DNA of 64,000 bases from Gemmatimonadota bacterium (GCA_003221035.1 QHUB01000015.1:21923-85922); one strand, 5' to 3'; counted from the first letter of the stretch, positions 8,385 to 18,498 are shown. Notes: generated from the sequence alone by a model not told the origin. Made by a program: numbers and translations.

Positions 8385-9417
8385 TCTTGGCGCGCTTCAT
8401 GAGCTGCAGGAGGTTTTGCATCGCTTGCTCCGGCGGGAGATCGACCAGAGCCCGCCGGAGTTTTTGCTTGGCTTCGATCGTCTTCGCATCGGCGAGCAGC
8501 TCCTCGCGCCGCGTGCCGCTTGCGGCAATGTCCACCGCCGGATAGATCCGCCGGTCCGCCAGCCCGCGCGCGAGCCGCAGCTCGGCATTCCCGGTGCCTT
8601 TGAACTCTTCGAAGATGATGTCGTCCATGCGGCTCTCGGTCTCGACGAGCGCCGTCGCGATCACGGTCAACGAGCCGCCCTTGGGGACCGCTCGAGCAGC
8701 GCCGAACATCGCCTTGGGCTTCGCGAGTGCGTTCGCGTCGAGTCCGCCGGACATCGTACGGCCGCTGCCACGCCCCGTCGTGTTGTGCGAGCGCGCGAGC
8801 CGCGTCAGTGAATCCAGCACGATGACGGCGTCGCGCCCCAGCTCGACCTGCCGGCGCGCATGGTCGAATACCATCTCGGCCGCGGCAACATGGCGCTCGT
8901 GCGGGAGATCGAAGCTCGACGCGACGACCTCACCCCTGCCCCAATCGACCATCTCGGTCACCTCTTCGGGACGCTCATCCACGAGCAGAATCAGCAACAA
9001 CGCGGTGGGATGATTCACGGCGACCGCTTCCGCAATCGCCTGGAGCATCATCGTCTTGCCGGCCTTGGGTGGAGAGACGATCAACGCACGCTGGCCAAAG
9101 CCGAACGGACAAACGAGATCGACCGCGCGCTGGATATCGGCCGTGCGCTGACTGGAGGCGCCCGGCGTTTCGAGTGTGAGGGGCCGACTGGGGTGGACCG
9201 CGCCCAGCGATGCGAAGTCCGGGCGCCCGTCGAGCTCCGAAGCCGGCAGACCATTGACCGTCGTAACGCGGCCGTTGTCGAGTACGACCAGATCGCCGCG
9301 GCGCAGTCCCGGCAGGCGCACGGCGGCATCGCCCTTCGCCGGCAAGTAACTGTTCGCGGCGAGGCGGAGCGCACCGCCTTTTGGCGAGGGGTCATACCAA
9401 CCGGTTATGGGAGGCAT
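8356..9417 (-). CDS. rho: transcription termination factor Rho, short N-terminus
   Basis: A 353-residue hexameric RNA-dependent ATPase. The motor is intact: Walker A SPPKAGKTMMLQ, catalytic Glu region DERPEEV, Walker B VIVLDSLTRLAR, Q-loop and R-loop region RTMSGGLDANALAKPKAMFG, and the arginine-finger segment. The N-terminal SAP-like Rho_N domain (about 47 residues in E. coli) is missing. The RNA-binding cold-shock-like domain is present only in reduced form (ITGWYDPSPKGGALRLAANS), without the usual aromatic RNP1. ATG 9417 is preferred over an in-frame GTG at 9441, because the extra codons overlap a -10-like TACCTT. It is divergent from lepA and its 3' end overlaps the PepSY gene. Confidence 0.93.
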   Translation of the reverse strand: MPPITGWYDPSPKGGALRLAANSYLPAKGDAAVRLPGLRRGDLVVLDNGRVTTVNGLPASELDGRPDFASLGAVHPSRPLTLETPGASSQRTADIQRAVDLVCPFGFGQRALIVSPPKAGKTMMLQAIAEAVAVNHPTALLLILLVDERPEEVTEMVDWGRGEVVASSFDLPHERHVAAAEMVFDHARRQVELGRDAVIVLDSLTRLARSHNTTGRGSGRTMSGGLDANALAKPKAMFGAARAVPKGGSLTVIATALVETESRMDDIIFEEFKGTGNAELRLARGLADRRIYPAVDIAASGTRREELLADAKTIEAKQKLRRALVDLPPEQAMQNLLQLMKRAKTNAELLSSF

Positions 9418-9422
9418 TGAGG

Positions 9423-9428
9423 AAGGTA
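9423..9428 (-). promoter_or_regulatory. -10-like hexamer of rho
   Basis: Read on the minus strand, TACCTT ends 5 bases before the rho ATG, and a second TACCTT lies at 9433-9438. Neither has a convincing -35 partner. The region between rho and lepA is only 41 bases, so the two divergent promoters must interleave. Confidence 0.35.
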
Positions 9429-9443
9429 ATGAAAGGTACACGC

Positions 9444-9449
9444 TATATT
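9444..9449 (+). promoter_or_regulatory. -10-like hexamer of lepA
   Basis: TATATT ends 9 bases before the lepA ATG (9459), with no Shine-Dalgarno sequence between them. This suggests a leaderless or nearly leaderless message. It lies back to back with the rho promoter. Confidence 0.4.
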
Positions 9450-9458
9450 TAGCGCCGC

Positions 9459-11258
<1,800 letters not shown>

Positions 11259-11261
11259 AAA

Positions 11262-11290
11262 CGGGAGTCGGGAGTCAGGAGTCAGGGGGG
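11262..11290 (+). repeat. tandem heptamer repeat (CGGGAGT type)
   Basis: Bases 11262-11290 read as four consecutive 7-base units (cgggagt, cgggagt, caggagt, cagggg with extra g). They occupy most of the 38-base gap between lepA and the S9 peptidase, and supply the only GGAGT-like sequences upstream of its ATG. Two further period-7 arrays occur at 21227 and 40921. Confidence 0.75.
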
Positions 11291-11296
11291 TTCGCC

Positions 11297-13438
11297 ATGC
11301 GTAAGACATTCTTCGCAGTCGCCATCATTCTCGGAACACTGACGCATGCAGCGTTTGCGCAGTTCACTCTGGAGCAGGTGCGCTCGTATCCCTATCCGAC
11401 GGAGCTGGCCGCGGCAGCGACCGGCGCGCGCATCGCCTGGGCGTTCAACGAACAGGGCCGCCGCAACATTTACGCGGCGGAAGGTCCGACCTTCACCGCG
11501 CGACAGCTCACGAAATACGATCGCGACGACGGGCAGGAGTTGAGCAGCGTCGGGGTCTCGGCAGACGGCCGCTGGGTTGTGTATGTGCGCGGCGGCGACC
11601 ATGGCTCGAACTGGGACGATGCGCTGCCGGTCAACGTCGGCTCGAATCCCGTTCCACCCAAGGTGCAGATCTTCAGCGTGCCCTTCGACGGCGGCGACCC
11701 TAAGGCGATCGGCGACGGCGATGAACCGGTGATCTCGCCGCGCGGCGACGTCGTCGCATTCATCAAGGGCGGCCAGATCTGGACGGCGCCAATCGACGGC
11801 TCGGCTCCTGCCAAACAGCTGCTCACCGTGCGCGGCGAAAACGGCGATCTGCGCTGGTCGCCGGATGGCGCTCGACTGGCATTCGTGGCCAACCGCGGCG
11901 ATCACGCGTTCATCGGCGTGTTCACGAACGACAGCACGCTGATCACGTGGCTGGCGCCGGCATTCGCGCGGGATCGGTCTCCACGCTGGTCTCCGGACGG
12001 AAAGCGGATCGCGTTTGTGCGCCTTCCCGGAACCGGCGGAGCGCCCGATTCCTTGCTGCCGCCGCGCCCCAATCCGTGGGAGATCTGGACCGGGGACGCA
12101 GCGAGTGGAGCGGCGCAACGGCTGTGGCGATCGCCCGAGACGCTCGCCGGCTCGGTCCCTACGACCGATGGCGGCACGAACCTGGGATGGGCCGCGGCAG
12201 GCCGCATCGTCTTCCTCTCTTATCAGGACGGCTGGCCGCACCTGTACTCGATTGCTGCGGCCGGTGGGGCGCCGCTGTTGCTCACGCCCGGCCGTTACAT
12301 GGCGGAGCACATCACGCTGAGCCGGGACGGGCGCTGGCTGCTCTTCGCGGGCAACACGGGGTCAGACTCACTCGACATCGATCGACGCCACGTGGTACGT
12401 GTCCCGACCGATCGCGCCGCTGCCGAAGTCATGACCCCCGGCACCGGCCTGGAATGGAGTCCCGCAGTCACAGGCGACGGCGCGACCCTCGTCTTCATCA
12501 GTGCGACCCCACAGCGGCCACCGCTGCCCGCCGCGATGCCCCTCACGGCGCGGGGTGCGATCCGGACTATTGCGGCGGACCACATTCCGCGCGACTACCC
12601 GACGGGACTGATCACGCCGCGCCAGGTCGCGTTCAAGTCCGCCGACGGTCTGACGATCCACGGCCAGCTGTTCGAAGCGCCGGGCAAGAGTAGTGCGCGC
12701 AAACCGGCGATCGTCTACGTGCACGGTGGCCCGCCGCGGCAGATGCTTCTGGGTTGGCACTACTCCGATTACTACGCCAACGCCTATGCGTTGAATCAGT
12801 ACCTGGCGAGCCGCGGGTTCATCGTGTTGTCCGTGAATTACCGGCTGGGGATCGGCTATGGATACAATTTCCATCAGCCACCCGGATCAGGCGCGCGTGG
12901 CGCTGCCGAGTATCGCGACGTGCAGGCGGGCGCCGCGTTCCTGCGGGCGTTGCCGCGCGTCGATGTAAGCCGGATCGGAATCTACGGCGGCTCGTACGGC
13001 GGCTACTTGACCGCACTCGCGCTTGCACGCAACTCGGATGTATTTGCGGCCGGCGTGGACATTCACGGCGTACACGACTGGAGCAGTTACTTGGGGGCGC
13101 TGGACCGGCAACGCTACGAACAGGCGCCCGACGCGGATTCAGCGATGGCGACCGCGTGGCACTCGTCGCCGGTTTCGTCTGTAGCCGGATGGAAATCGCC
13201 AGTGCTGCTGATCCACGGCGACGACGATCGCAATGTCCGCTTCTCGCAGAGCACCGATCTGGTCCGGCGCCTGGCTGCGCAAGGTGTGCGGTTCGAGACG
13301 CTCGTCATTCCGGACGACACGCACCATTTCCTGCGCTACAGCAACATCTTGACGGTCGACAAGGCGACGGCGGACTTTTTGGAGCGGCAGCTCCTTCAGG
13401 CAAATAGCGCCGACGCACGCGCCACCGGCCGTCCATAG
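11297..13438 (+). CDS. S9-family prolyl oligopeptidase-like secreted peptidase
   Basis: A 713-residue protein with a signal peptide (cut near THAAFAQF). The N-terminal two thirds is a WD40-like beta-propeller of the TolB/PD40 type, with repeats such as LRWSPDGARLAF and PRWSPDGKRIAF. The C-terminal alpha/beta hydrolase has the catalytic triad: Ser566 in GGSYGGY, Asp in HGDDDRNV (about 644) and His676/677 in DDTHHFLRY. This matches the acylaminoacyl peptidase / dipeptidyl peptidase group, which clips short peptides. The longer in-frame extension to 10988 overlaps lepA and is rejected; ATG 11297 opens the signal peptide. It heads the long co-directional gene run. Confidence 0.93.
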   Translation: MRKTFFAVAIILGTLTHAAFAQFTLEQVRSYPYPTELAAAATGARIAWAFNEQGRRNIYAAEGPTFTARQLTKYDRDDGQELSSVGVSADGRWVVYVRGGDHGSNWDDALPVNVGSNPVPPKVQIFSVPFDGGDPKAIGDGDEPVISPRGDVVAFIKGGQIWTAPIDGSAPAKQLLTVRGENGDLRWSPDGARLAFVANRGDHAFIGVFTNDSTLITWLAPAFARDRSPRWSPDGKRIAFVRLPGTGGAPDSLLPPRPNPWEIWTGDAASGAAQRLWRSPETLAGSVPTTDGGTNLGWAAAGRIVFLSYQDGWPHLYSIAAAGGAPLLLTPGRYMAEHITLSRDGRWLLFAGNTGSDSLDIDRRHVVRVPTDRAAAEVMTPGTGLEWSPAVTGDGATLVFISATPQRPPLPAAMPLTARGAIRTIAADHIPRDYPTGLITPRQVAFKSADGLTIHGQLFEAPGKSSARKPAIVYVHGGPPRQMLLGWHYSDYYANAYALNQYLASRGFIVLSVNYRLGIGYGYNFHQPPGSGARGAAEYRDVQAGAAFLRALPRVDVSRIGIYGGSYGGYLTALALARNSDVFAAGVDIHGVHDWSSYLGALDRQRYEQAPDADSAMATAWHSSPVSSVAGWKSPVLLIHGDDDRNVRFSQSTDLVRRLAAQGVRFETLVIPDDTHHFLRYSNILTVDKATADFLERQLLQANSADARATGRP

Positions 13439-13446
13439 GAGACGTG

Positions 13447-14283
13447 ATGCATTTTCGCAGAACAGCAATTCTCATCGTGGCGGCAACCGCCCTGCCCGGG
13501 ACGGGTTGTCGTGCGGTGCTCAACTATCCAAGCGCGCTCGGCCCCCGCTACGCGGGCGTGGCGGCGACGCCCGCCGTCCCGGCCCCGCAACCGCTTCACA
13601 CGATCCGCGTCGTGACATACAACGTGCAATGGGGCAAGCACATCGATCGCGCAATCAACGTGCTCACGACGCGAGCGCCACTTCCTGACGCGGACATCGT
13701 CGTGCTCCAGGAGATGAACGCCGACGGGGCACGCCGTATTGCCGAAGCGCTCGGGATGAGCTGGGTCTACTATCCCGTCTTCGTGCATCCGCGGGCGGGC
13801 GGAGACATGGGCAACGCCGTGCTGTCGCGCTGGCCGATCATTGCCGACGAGAAACTGATGCTGCCGCACATCGCCGGATTGCGCCACGCCCAACGCATCG
13901 CGACCGCCGCGACGGTGATGGTCGGCGACGTGAAGGTTCGCGTCTACAGCGCGCACCTCGGCACGCCGAGCGACATCAGGCCGTCGAAACGGCGCGACCA
14001 GGCGCGGACGATCGTCGCGGATGCCGCGGCCTATCCGCTCGTGATCATCGCCGGTGACATGAACAGCCACGGCATCGGCAAGGAATTCGTCGCGAGCGGG
14101 TTCCTCTGGCCGACAGAGCACAACGGCTTCACGACCGCGATTTTTAACTGGGATCACGTGTTCTTGAAGGGCTTCACCGTGCCTGCGCCGACGGCGAGCG
14201 TGCCCAAGCTCCATGGCATTGTGCGCGACACGCTCGGAACGAGCGACCACGACCCGGTCTGGGCCGTGGCTCAGCTCCCTTGA
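13447..14283 (+). CDS. endonuclease/exonuclease/phosphatase (EEP) family protein
   Basis: A 278-residue secreted or lipid-anchored EEP-fold hydrolase. The family motifs appear in order: NVQWG, LQEMN (metal-binding Glu), SAHLGTP, GDMNS (Asp/Asn) and SDHDPV (catalytic His). These proteins cleave phosphodiesters in nucleic acids, inositol phosphates or lipids; the substrate is not evident. The N-terminus is a hydrophobic signal ending in a Cys (GTGC, Cys21), a poor lipobox. An AGGAGA ribosome binding site precedes ATG 13447; a GTG one codon earlier is possible. The stop overlaps the next gene as TTGA. Confidence 0.85.
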   Translation: MHFRRTAILIVAATALPGTGCRAVLNYPSALGPRYAGVAATPAVPAPQPLHTIRVVTYNVQWGKHIDRAINVLTTRAPLPDADIVVLQEMNADGARRIAEALGMSWVYYPVFVHPRAGGDMGNAVLSRWPIIADEKLMLPHIAGLRHAQRIATAATVMVGDVKVRVYSAHLGTPSDIRPSKRRDQARTIVADAAAYPLVIIAGDMNSHGIGKEFVASGFLWPTEHNGFTTAIFNWDHVFLKGFTVPAPTASVPKLHGIVRDTLGTSDHDPVWAVAQLP

Positions 14284-15287
14284 GCGCATCGACCCTCGTC
14301 ATCCAAACCGCTTTTCTCGGCGATGTCGTGCTGACGACGCCGCTCCTGTCCGCCCTCGCGGCAGAGCACGGCCCGGTTGACGTCGTGACGACGGCGCTCG
14401 CCGCGCCGTTGCTGGAAACCCACCCTGCGGTCGTGCAGGTGATTCCCTACGATAAGCGGGGTCGAGATCGCGGCTGGACGGGACTGCGGCGACTGGGCCG
14501 CCAACTCGAGGCCTCCCAATACGCGCGGGCCTATATGCCGCATCGGTCGCTGAGAACCGCGGCCCTGGCGCTGCTCGCGCGGATCCCGATCCGTATCGGC
14601 TTCTCTGGGAGCTGGTCCTTCCTCTATACAGAGGGCCGTCCCAAGCCTCAAATGGGGCATGAAACGGACCGCTTGCTGGCCCTCGCCAATGGAGCGATGG
14701 GGGTCTATCGTCCCCAACTGCGTCCAAGGACCGAAGACGAGACGGTGGCCGGCGAATTGGGAATCGATGGGCCGTTCGTCGCGCTGGCTCCCGGGTCTAT
14801 CTGGGGCAGCAAGCGATGGCCGTACTACGCTGAACTGGCCACTCGGCTGGCCGAGCGGATCGGCGTGGTGATCGTCGGGAGCGCCGACGATGCTGATTTG
14901 GGAAACGAGATTCAAGGGGCGGCAGAGGGCGGCACAGGGCGGCAACGGATCGTCAACGCCTGTGGGAGACTCTCGCTGAGACAATCCGCGGCGCTGATCG
15001 GGCGTGCGGAGCTGCTTGTGACCAACGACAGCGCGCCGCTGCACCTGGCAACCGCGATGGGGACGCCGATCGTGGCGCTGTTCGGCCCGACCGTGACCGA
15101 ATTCGGGTTTGGGCCGCTGCGTCCCGGCGATGTCGTGTTGGGCATGGATGGGCTGTTGTGCCGCCCCTGCTCACCGCACGGGCCGCCGGAGTGCCCGCTG
15201 GGGCATCACCGTTGTATGCGTGACCTCACTGCTGTGGCCGTGGTTCGAGCCATCGAGGATATGGGTGCGCTACGTCGTCGGAATTGA
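14280..15287 (+). CDS. glycosyltransferase family 9 (heptosyltransferase-like)
   Basis: A 335-residue GT-B glycosyltransferase related to WaaC/WaaF, which add ADP-heptose to the lipopolysaccharide core. The start motif FLGDVVLTTPLLSAL, the donor-site motif LAPGSIWGSKRWP, and the acceptor-side VTNDSAPLHLATAMGTPIVA and FGPT segments are clear. It starts at TTG, overlapping the previous stop. Three copies of a 10-base unit (14917-14946) lie inside the gene and encode a short Gly/Ala-rich stretch. It overlaps the kinase gene downstream. Neighbouring ROK and PfkB sugar kinases make a sugar-activation role for the cluster possible. Confidence 0.9.
   Translation: MSASTLVIQTAFLGDVVLTTPLLSALAAEHGPVDVVTTALAAPLLETHPAVVQVIPYDKRGRDRGWTGLRRLGRQLEASQYARAYMPHRSLRTAALALLARIPIRIGFSGSWSFLYTEGRPKPQMGHETDRLLALANGAMGVYRPQLRPRTEDETVAGELGIDGPFVALAPGSIWGSKRWPYYAELATRLAERIGVVIVGSADDADLGNEIQGAAEGGTGRQRIVNACGRLSLRQSAALIGRAELLVTNDSAPLHLATAMGTPIVALFGPTVTEFGFGPLRPGDVVLGMDGLLCRPCSPHGPPECPLGHHRCMRDLTAVAVVRAIEDMGALRRRN
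14917..14946 (+). repeat. triplicated 10-base unit inside GT9 gene
   Basis: Three adjacent copies of GGGCGGCANM (gggcggcaga, gggcggcaca, gggcggcaac). Ten is not a multiple of three, but thirty is, so the frame is kept. The repeat encodes the loop GAAEGGTGRQ before the strand carrying VNACGRLSL. Confidence 0.7.
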
Positions 15288-16227
15288 CGTCGGAGGAACG
15301 AATCTCGTAGCCGGAGTCGTTGCTGAGGACGGCTCCGAGATTCATGGCGTCGTGTCGGAGCCTACCCTCGCAGCACAGGGCGCCGATCCGGTGATCGGCC
15401 GGATCATCAAGCTTGCCAAGGCGTCGATCAAGGAATCGGGAAAGAAAGTCGAAGGCGTCGGCATCGGCTCGCCTGGTCCGCTCAACACCAAGACCGGCGT
15501 CGTCCTGCTGACGCCCAATCTCGGCTGGACCAACATGCCGCTGCGCGACCGCGTGAGCGAAGGCCTCGGCCTGCCGGCAACGCTCGACAACGACGCGAAC
15601 TGCGCGATCTACGGGGAGTGGTGGCGCGGAGCGGCGCGCGGCGCGAACTACGTCATCGGTCTCACGCTCGGGACCGGCATCGGCGGCGGGATCGTCATCA
15701 ATGGCGACATCTATCGCGGGACCACCGACTCGGCGGCCGAGTTCGGACATGTCAGCATCGACGCCAATGGACGGCGGTGTAAGTGCGGCAACTACGGGTG
15801 CGTGGAGGCGTACGCCTCGGGGCCGGCGATCGCCGAACGCGCCGTCGAAGGCATCCAGTCGGGTGCGGAGACCTCATTGCCGCAATACGTCAAAGGCGAT
15901 CTCACGAAACTGACCGCGCAGATCATCTACGAGGCGGCGAACGACGGTGACGAATGGGCGCTCGGGGTCGTGCGCGAAACCGCAGCGCTGCTCGGCGCCG
16001 CGGTCGCGAGCTTCATGAACATTTTCAATCCCGAAGTCGTGGTCGTCTGCGGCGGCGTCACGCAAGCGGGCGACAAGCTCTTCAATCCGCTGCGCAGCGA
16101 AGTCAAACGCCGGGCGTTCAAGCCGATCTGGGAAGCGTGCAAGATCGTGCCCGGCACCTTGCCCGGGACGGCCGGCGTGTACGGCGCGGCGGCGGTGTTC
16201 ATCCAGAAGAACTGGGGCCTGCGCTGA
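15265..16227 (+). CDS. ROK-family sugar kinase (glucokinase-like)
   Basis: A 320-residue cytoplasmic sugar kinase. It has the phosphate-binding start VVGIDVGGTNL, the substrate Glu-Asn-Asp region (TLDNDANCAIYGE), the GTGIGGGIVI loop, and the ROK zinc motif CKCGNYGCVE. This fits glucokinase (glucose to glucose-6-phosphate), though N-acetylhexosamine kinases of the family look alike. GTG 15265 is chosen because it places the ATP-site motif at the N-terminus and has a GAGGAT box upstream; it overlaps GT9 by 23 bases. The stop overlaps the PfkB-type gene (CTGA). Confidence 0.93.
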   Translation: MRYVVGIDVGGTNLVAGVVAEDGSEIHGVVSEPTLAAQGADPVIGRIIKLAKASIKESGKKVEGVGIGSPGPLNTKTGVVLLTPNLGWTNMPLRDRVSEGLGLPATLDNDANCAIYGEWWRGAARGANYVIGLTLGTGIGGGIVINGDIYRGTTDSAAEFGHVSIDANGRRCKCGNYGCVEAYASGPAIAERAVEGIQSGAETSLPQYVKGDLTKLTAQIIYEAANDGDEWALGVVRETAALLGAAVASFMNIFNPEVVVVCGGVTQAGDKLFNPLRSEVKRRAFKPIWEACKIVPGTLPGTAGVYGAAAVFIQKNWGLR

Positions 16228-17147
16228 AACGAATCGGCGTCATCGGCTCGATGGTCTGGGACACCATCTACGGCCGTGACCCCGTCCAACCCGCGGTGCA
16301 GGAATGGGGCGGGATTTCGTACGCGCTTTCGGCGCTCGATGCGGCGCTTCCCGATAACTGGCAGATCGTTCCGCTGATCAAGGTCGGTCGCGATCTCGCG
16401 GCCAGAGCAAACGAGTTTCTTCGCACGCTACGCCACACGCCGCCCGCCGCCCGCTTTCTCGAGGTGGCCGAGCCCAACAACCGCGTCACGCTGCGCTACG
16501 AATCGGCGGAGCGGCGCTGCGAGCATATGGCCGGCGGCGTGCCTCCCTGGACGTGGTCGGAGCTGGGGCCGCTGGTGGCAGATCTCGATGCGTTGTACGT
16601 CAACTTCATCTCCGGCTTCGAGCTGAACCTCGAGACGGCGCGGCTCCTGCGTCACGGTTTTTCCAGGTTCCTCTACGCCGACCTGCACAGCCTCTTTCTG
16701 GGCAAGGAACCCAACGGCCTGCGCGTCCTGCGCACGTTGCCGGAGGCGCCGGCCTGGTTCGGCTGCTTCGACGTCGTGCAGCTGAATGAAGACGAGATGG
16801 CGCAGCTCGGCCCCGATCCGCTCGCCGTCGCGGCCGATGCCATGCGCCAGGGCTGCAAAACCGTCTGCGTCACGCTGGGAAAGCGCGGCGCCGCCTATTT
16901 CACCGGCAATCCCATTCGCACCGAGCTCATCCCCGTCCCGGCCATGCATCCCCCGACGTTCGATCAGGTGATCGATCCCACCGGCTGCGGCGATGTGTTC
17001 GGCGGCGCCACCGTTGCCGCGCTCGTGAGCGGTGCATCCGTCGAAAACGCGATCCGCACCGGCAACCGGCTCGGCGCGCGCAACGTGCATCACCGCGGCG
17101 CCACGGGACTCCGCGACCATCTGATGGGCAAGTTGTCGGTGGCATGA
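16224..17147 (+). CDS. PfkB-family carbohydrate kinase, probable CTG start
   Basis: About 307 residues in the ribokinase/PfkB fold. The anion-hole motif is DPTGCGDVFGGATVAALV, with the catalytic Asp in a Cys-containing version of the usual GAGD. NEDEMAQLG matches the N-x-x-E region, and the N-terminal strand is KRIGVIGSMVWD. No ATG, GTG or TTG precedes that strand; a CTG at 16224 overlapping the ROK stop as CTGA would give the expected N-terminus. The first ATG (16251) would cut off the first beta strand. The substrate is not identifiable; it may be a sugar or nucleoside. It sits between sugar genes and the regulatory pair. Confidence 0.85.
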   Translation: MKRIGVIGSMVWDTIYGRDPVQPAVQEWGGISYALSALDAALPDNWQIVPLIKVGRDLAARANEFLRTLRHTPPAARFLEVAEPNNRVTLRYESAERRCEHMAGGVPPWTWSELGPLVADLDALYVNFISGFELNLETARLLRHGFSRFLYADLHSLFLGKEPNGLRVLRTLPEAPAWFGCFDVVQLNEDEMAQLGPDPLAVAADAMRQGCKTVCVTLGKRGAAYFTGNPIRTELIPVPAMHPPTFDQVIDPTGCGDVFGGATVAALVSGASVENAIRTGNRLGARNVHHRGATGLRDHLMGKLSVA

Positions 17148-18061
17148 CGCGGCTGATCGAAGTTCCCACACAGTTCGACGACCGTTCCTTCGACCAATTC
17201 GCGGCGGCATACTCGCAGGCTTCCGATGGCGCCGGCGAGCGGCTGCTGTTCGACGCACACGCCGCGGAGTGGGCCTCGCCCTATGGTCTGGTCGGACTGC
17301 TCGCCGCGGGTGAAGCGGCCGCGCGCAAGGGTGAGCGCCCGCTCCTCACCGCGCCGGCGAATCCAGACGTGGTGAGCTACTGGGCGCGCGCGGGTTTCTT
17401 CCGTGAGGCGGCCGAGCTGTTCGAAGTCCACGGGAAAGTGCCGAAGGCGAAGGTCGCTGCCGAGAGCGATGTGTTGCTCCCCGTGACGCCGGTGCGCGCG
17501 GCCGAGGATGTGCACGCGGTGGTGAGCACGATCCAGCAGCGCGCGTCCGCGATTCTCATCTCGGAGTTGGGACTCGATCCGAAGGCGACGATGGGATTCG
17601 CTATGGCGCTTTCGGAGTCTTGTCAGAATATTGTGGAGCACGCCGGCACCGGCGGCTGGGTTGCGGTGCAGGCGTACAACTGGCGGCGCAAGCTGGCGCG
17701 CCGCGTGGTCGTGATTGCAGTCGCAGACGCGGGCGTCGGCTTCCGGCATTCATTGGAGCCCACGCAGGCGAAGCGGTTCGGCGAGCGCTGGGGCGATGCC
17801 GCCGCGCTCGAGGCGGCGCTGATTCAGGGTGTCAGCCGGTTTCGCGATCCGGGTCGGGGTCAGGGCCTCGCCGGGATTCGCCGCTATCTCGCCCGCTGGG
17901 AAGGCAAGGTGGCGATTCGCAGCGGCTCCGCCCGGATCGCGATCGTGCCGCGCTGGGACGATGATGTCCCGTTGAAGGACGGGTTGCCGACATTTCCGGG
18001 ATCGCAGGTCCTGCTCATCATTCCGGAGCAAGAGACGGAGAAAGGGTCGTCGCAGAAGTGA
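17144..18061 (+). CDS. STAS-like domain fused to GHKL ATPase (anti-sigma type)
   Basis: A 305-residue soluble protein. Residues 1-105 look like a STAS/MlaB-type fold (ERLLFDAHAAEWASPYG). Residues 110-300 are a GHKL ATPase of the anti-sigma/HATPase_c_2 kind: N-box ALSESCQNIVEHA, G1 VADAGVGF and G2 GRGQGLAGIRRYL. There is no receiver, sensor or membrane segment. Known relatives of this ATPase type phosphorylate or bind STAS partners in partner-switching circuits. The next gene encodes a STAS-like protein, overlapping by GTGA, so the two probably work as a pair. What they control is unknown; the same operon holds ftsEX and an envC-like gene. Confidence 0.8.
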   Translation: MTRLIEVPTQFDDRSFDQFAAAYSQASDGAGERLLFDAHAAEWASPYGLVGLLAAGEAAARKGERPLLTAPANPDVVSYWARAGFFREAAELFEVHGKVPKAKVAAESDVLLPVTPVRAAEDVHAVVSTIQQRASAILISELGLDPKATMGFAMALSESCQNIVEHAGTGGWVAVQAYNWRRKLARRVVVIAVADAGVGFRHSLEPTQAKRFGERWGDAAALEAALIQGVSRFRDPGRGQGLAGIRRYLARWEGKVAIRSGSARIAIVPRWDDDVPLKDGLPTFPGSQVLLIIPEQETEKGSSQK

Positions 18062-18498
18062 TAATTCCACACATCATGGTGCAGGCGGTCCTGCAGCAGT
18101 CGGTCGCTGGTTTCTATACCGACCTCGTCACGCGGCCCACGGGCCGCGCGGTTCGCGAAAACATCGAGCGCGATCTTCCCCCAGGTACCATCGCCGTGAT
18201 GGATTTTACGGGCGTCGGCTGCCTCGACTATTCCTGCGCTGATGAGATCGTCGCCAAGCTGGTGCGCGACAAGGTGAAAGTACTGCTGCTGCGCGGGCTG
18301 ACCGACTCGCATCGCGAGGCAATCGAACCGGTGCTCACCGGCGCGGGATTGGCCGTGCTGTGTGAGCGCGCCGACGGAGTGCTCGAGGGGCTGGGCGCGA
18401 GTGAGCCGGCTCCGGCACTGCTCGATGAGCTGGTCGAGCGGCGGCTGGCGGCACGCATTCCGGGGGGGGGAGGCTCCATCAGACTCACCGCGGCATGA
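18058..18498 (+). CDS. small STAS-like protein, partner of upstream ATPase
   Basis: A 146-residue protein, start GTG. The core VMDFTGVGCLDYSCADEI with following VKVLLLRGL resembles STAS-like or DUF4325 domains, in which a Ser/Cys near the start of the helix can be the regulated residue. It directly follows the STAS-GHKL protein and probably binds it. A run of nine G (18472-18480) sits about 18 bases before the stop; slippage there would change the last residues and the overlap with the PLP enzyme. Assignment to STAS is by pattern, not by a database search. Confidence 0.7.
   Translation: MIIPHIMVQAVLQQSVAGFYTDLVTRPTGRAVRENIERDLPPGTIAVMDFTGVGCLDYSCADEIVAKLVRDKVKVLLLRGLTDSHREAIEPVLTGAGLAVLCERADGVLEGLGASEPAPALLDELVERRLAARIPGGGGSIRLTAA
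18472..18480 (+). repeat. G9 homopolymer near 3' end of STAS-like gene
   Basis: Nine consecutive G, encoding GGG in the C-terminal segment RIPGGGGSIRLTAA. Homopolymers of this length are prone to slippage. A matching run of nine C lies at the 3' end of ftsE in the same operon. Confidence 0.85.

Noticed and set aside
8416..9420. Plus-strand frames opposite rho
   Set aside because: Rho motifs are unambiguous on the minus strand; the plus frames are Arg/Glu-rich shadows.
15109..15264. Upstream extension of the ROK kinase frame
   Set aside because: It lies within the GT9 coding region in another frame; the ATP-site motif is normally at the N-terminus, as with GTG 15265.
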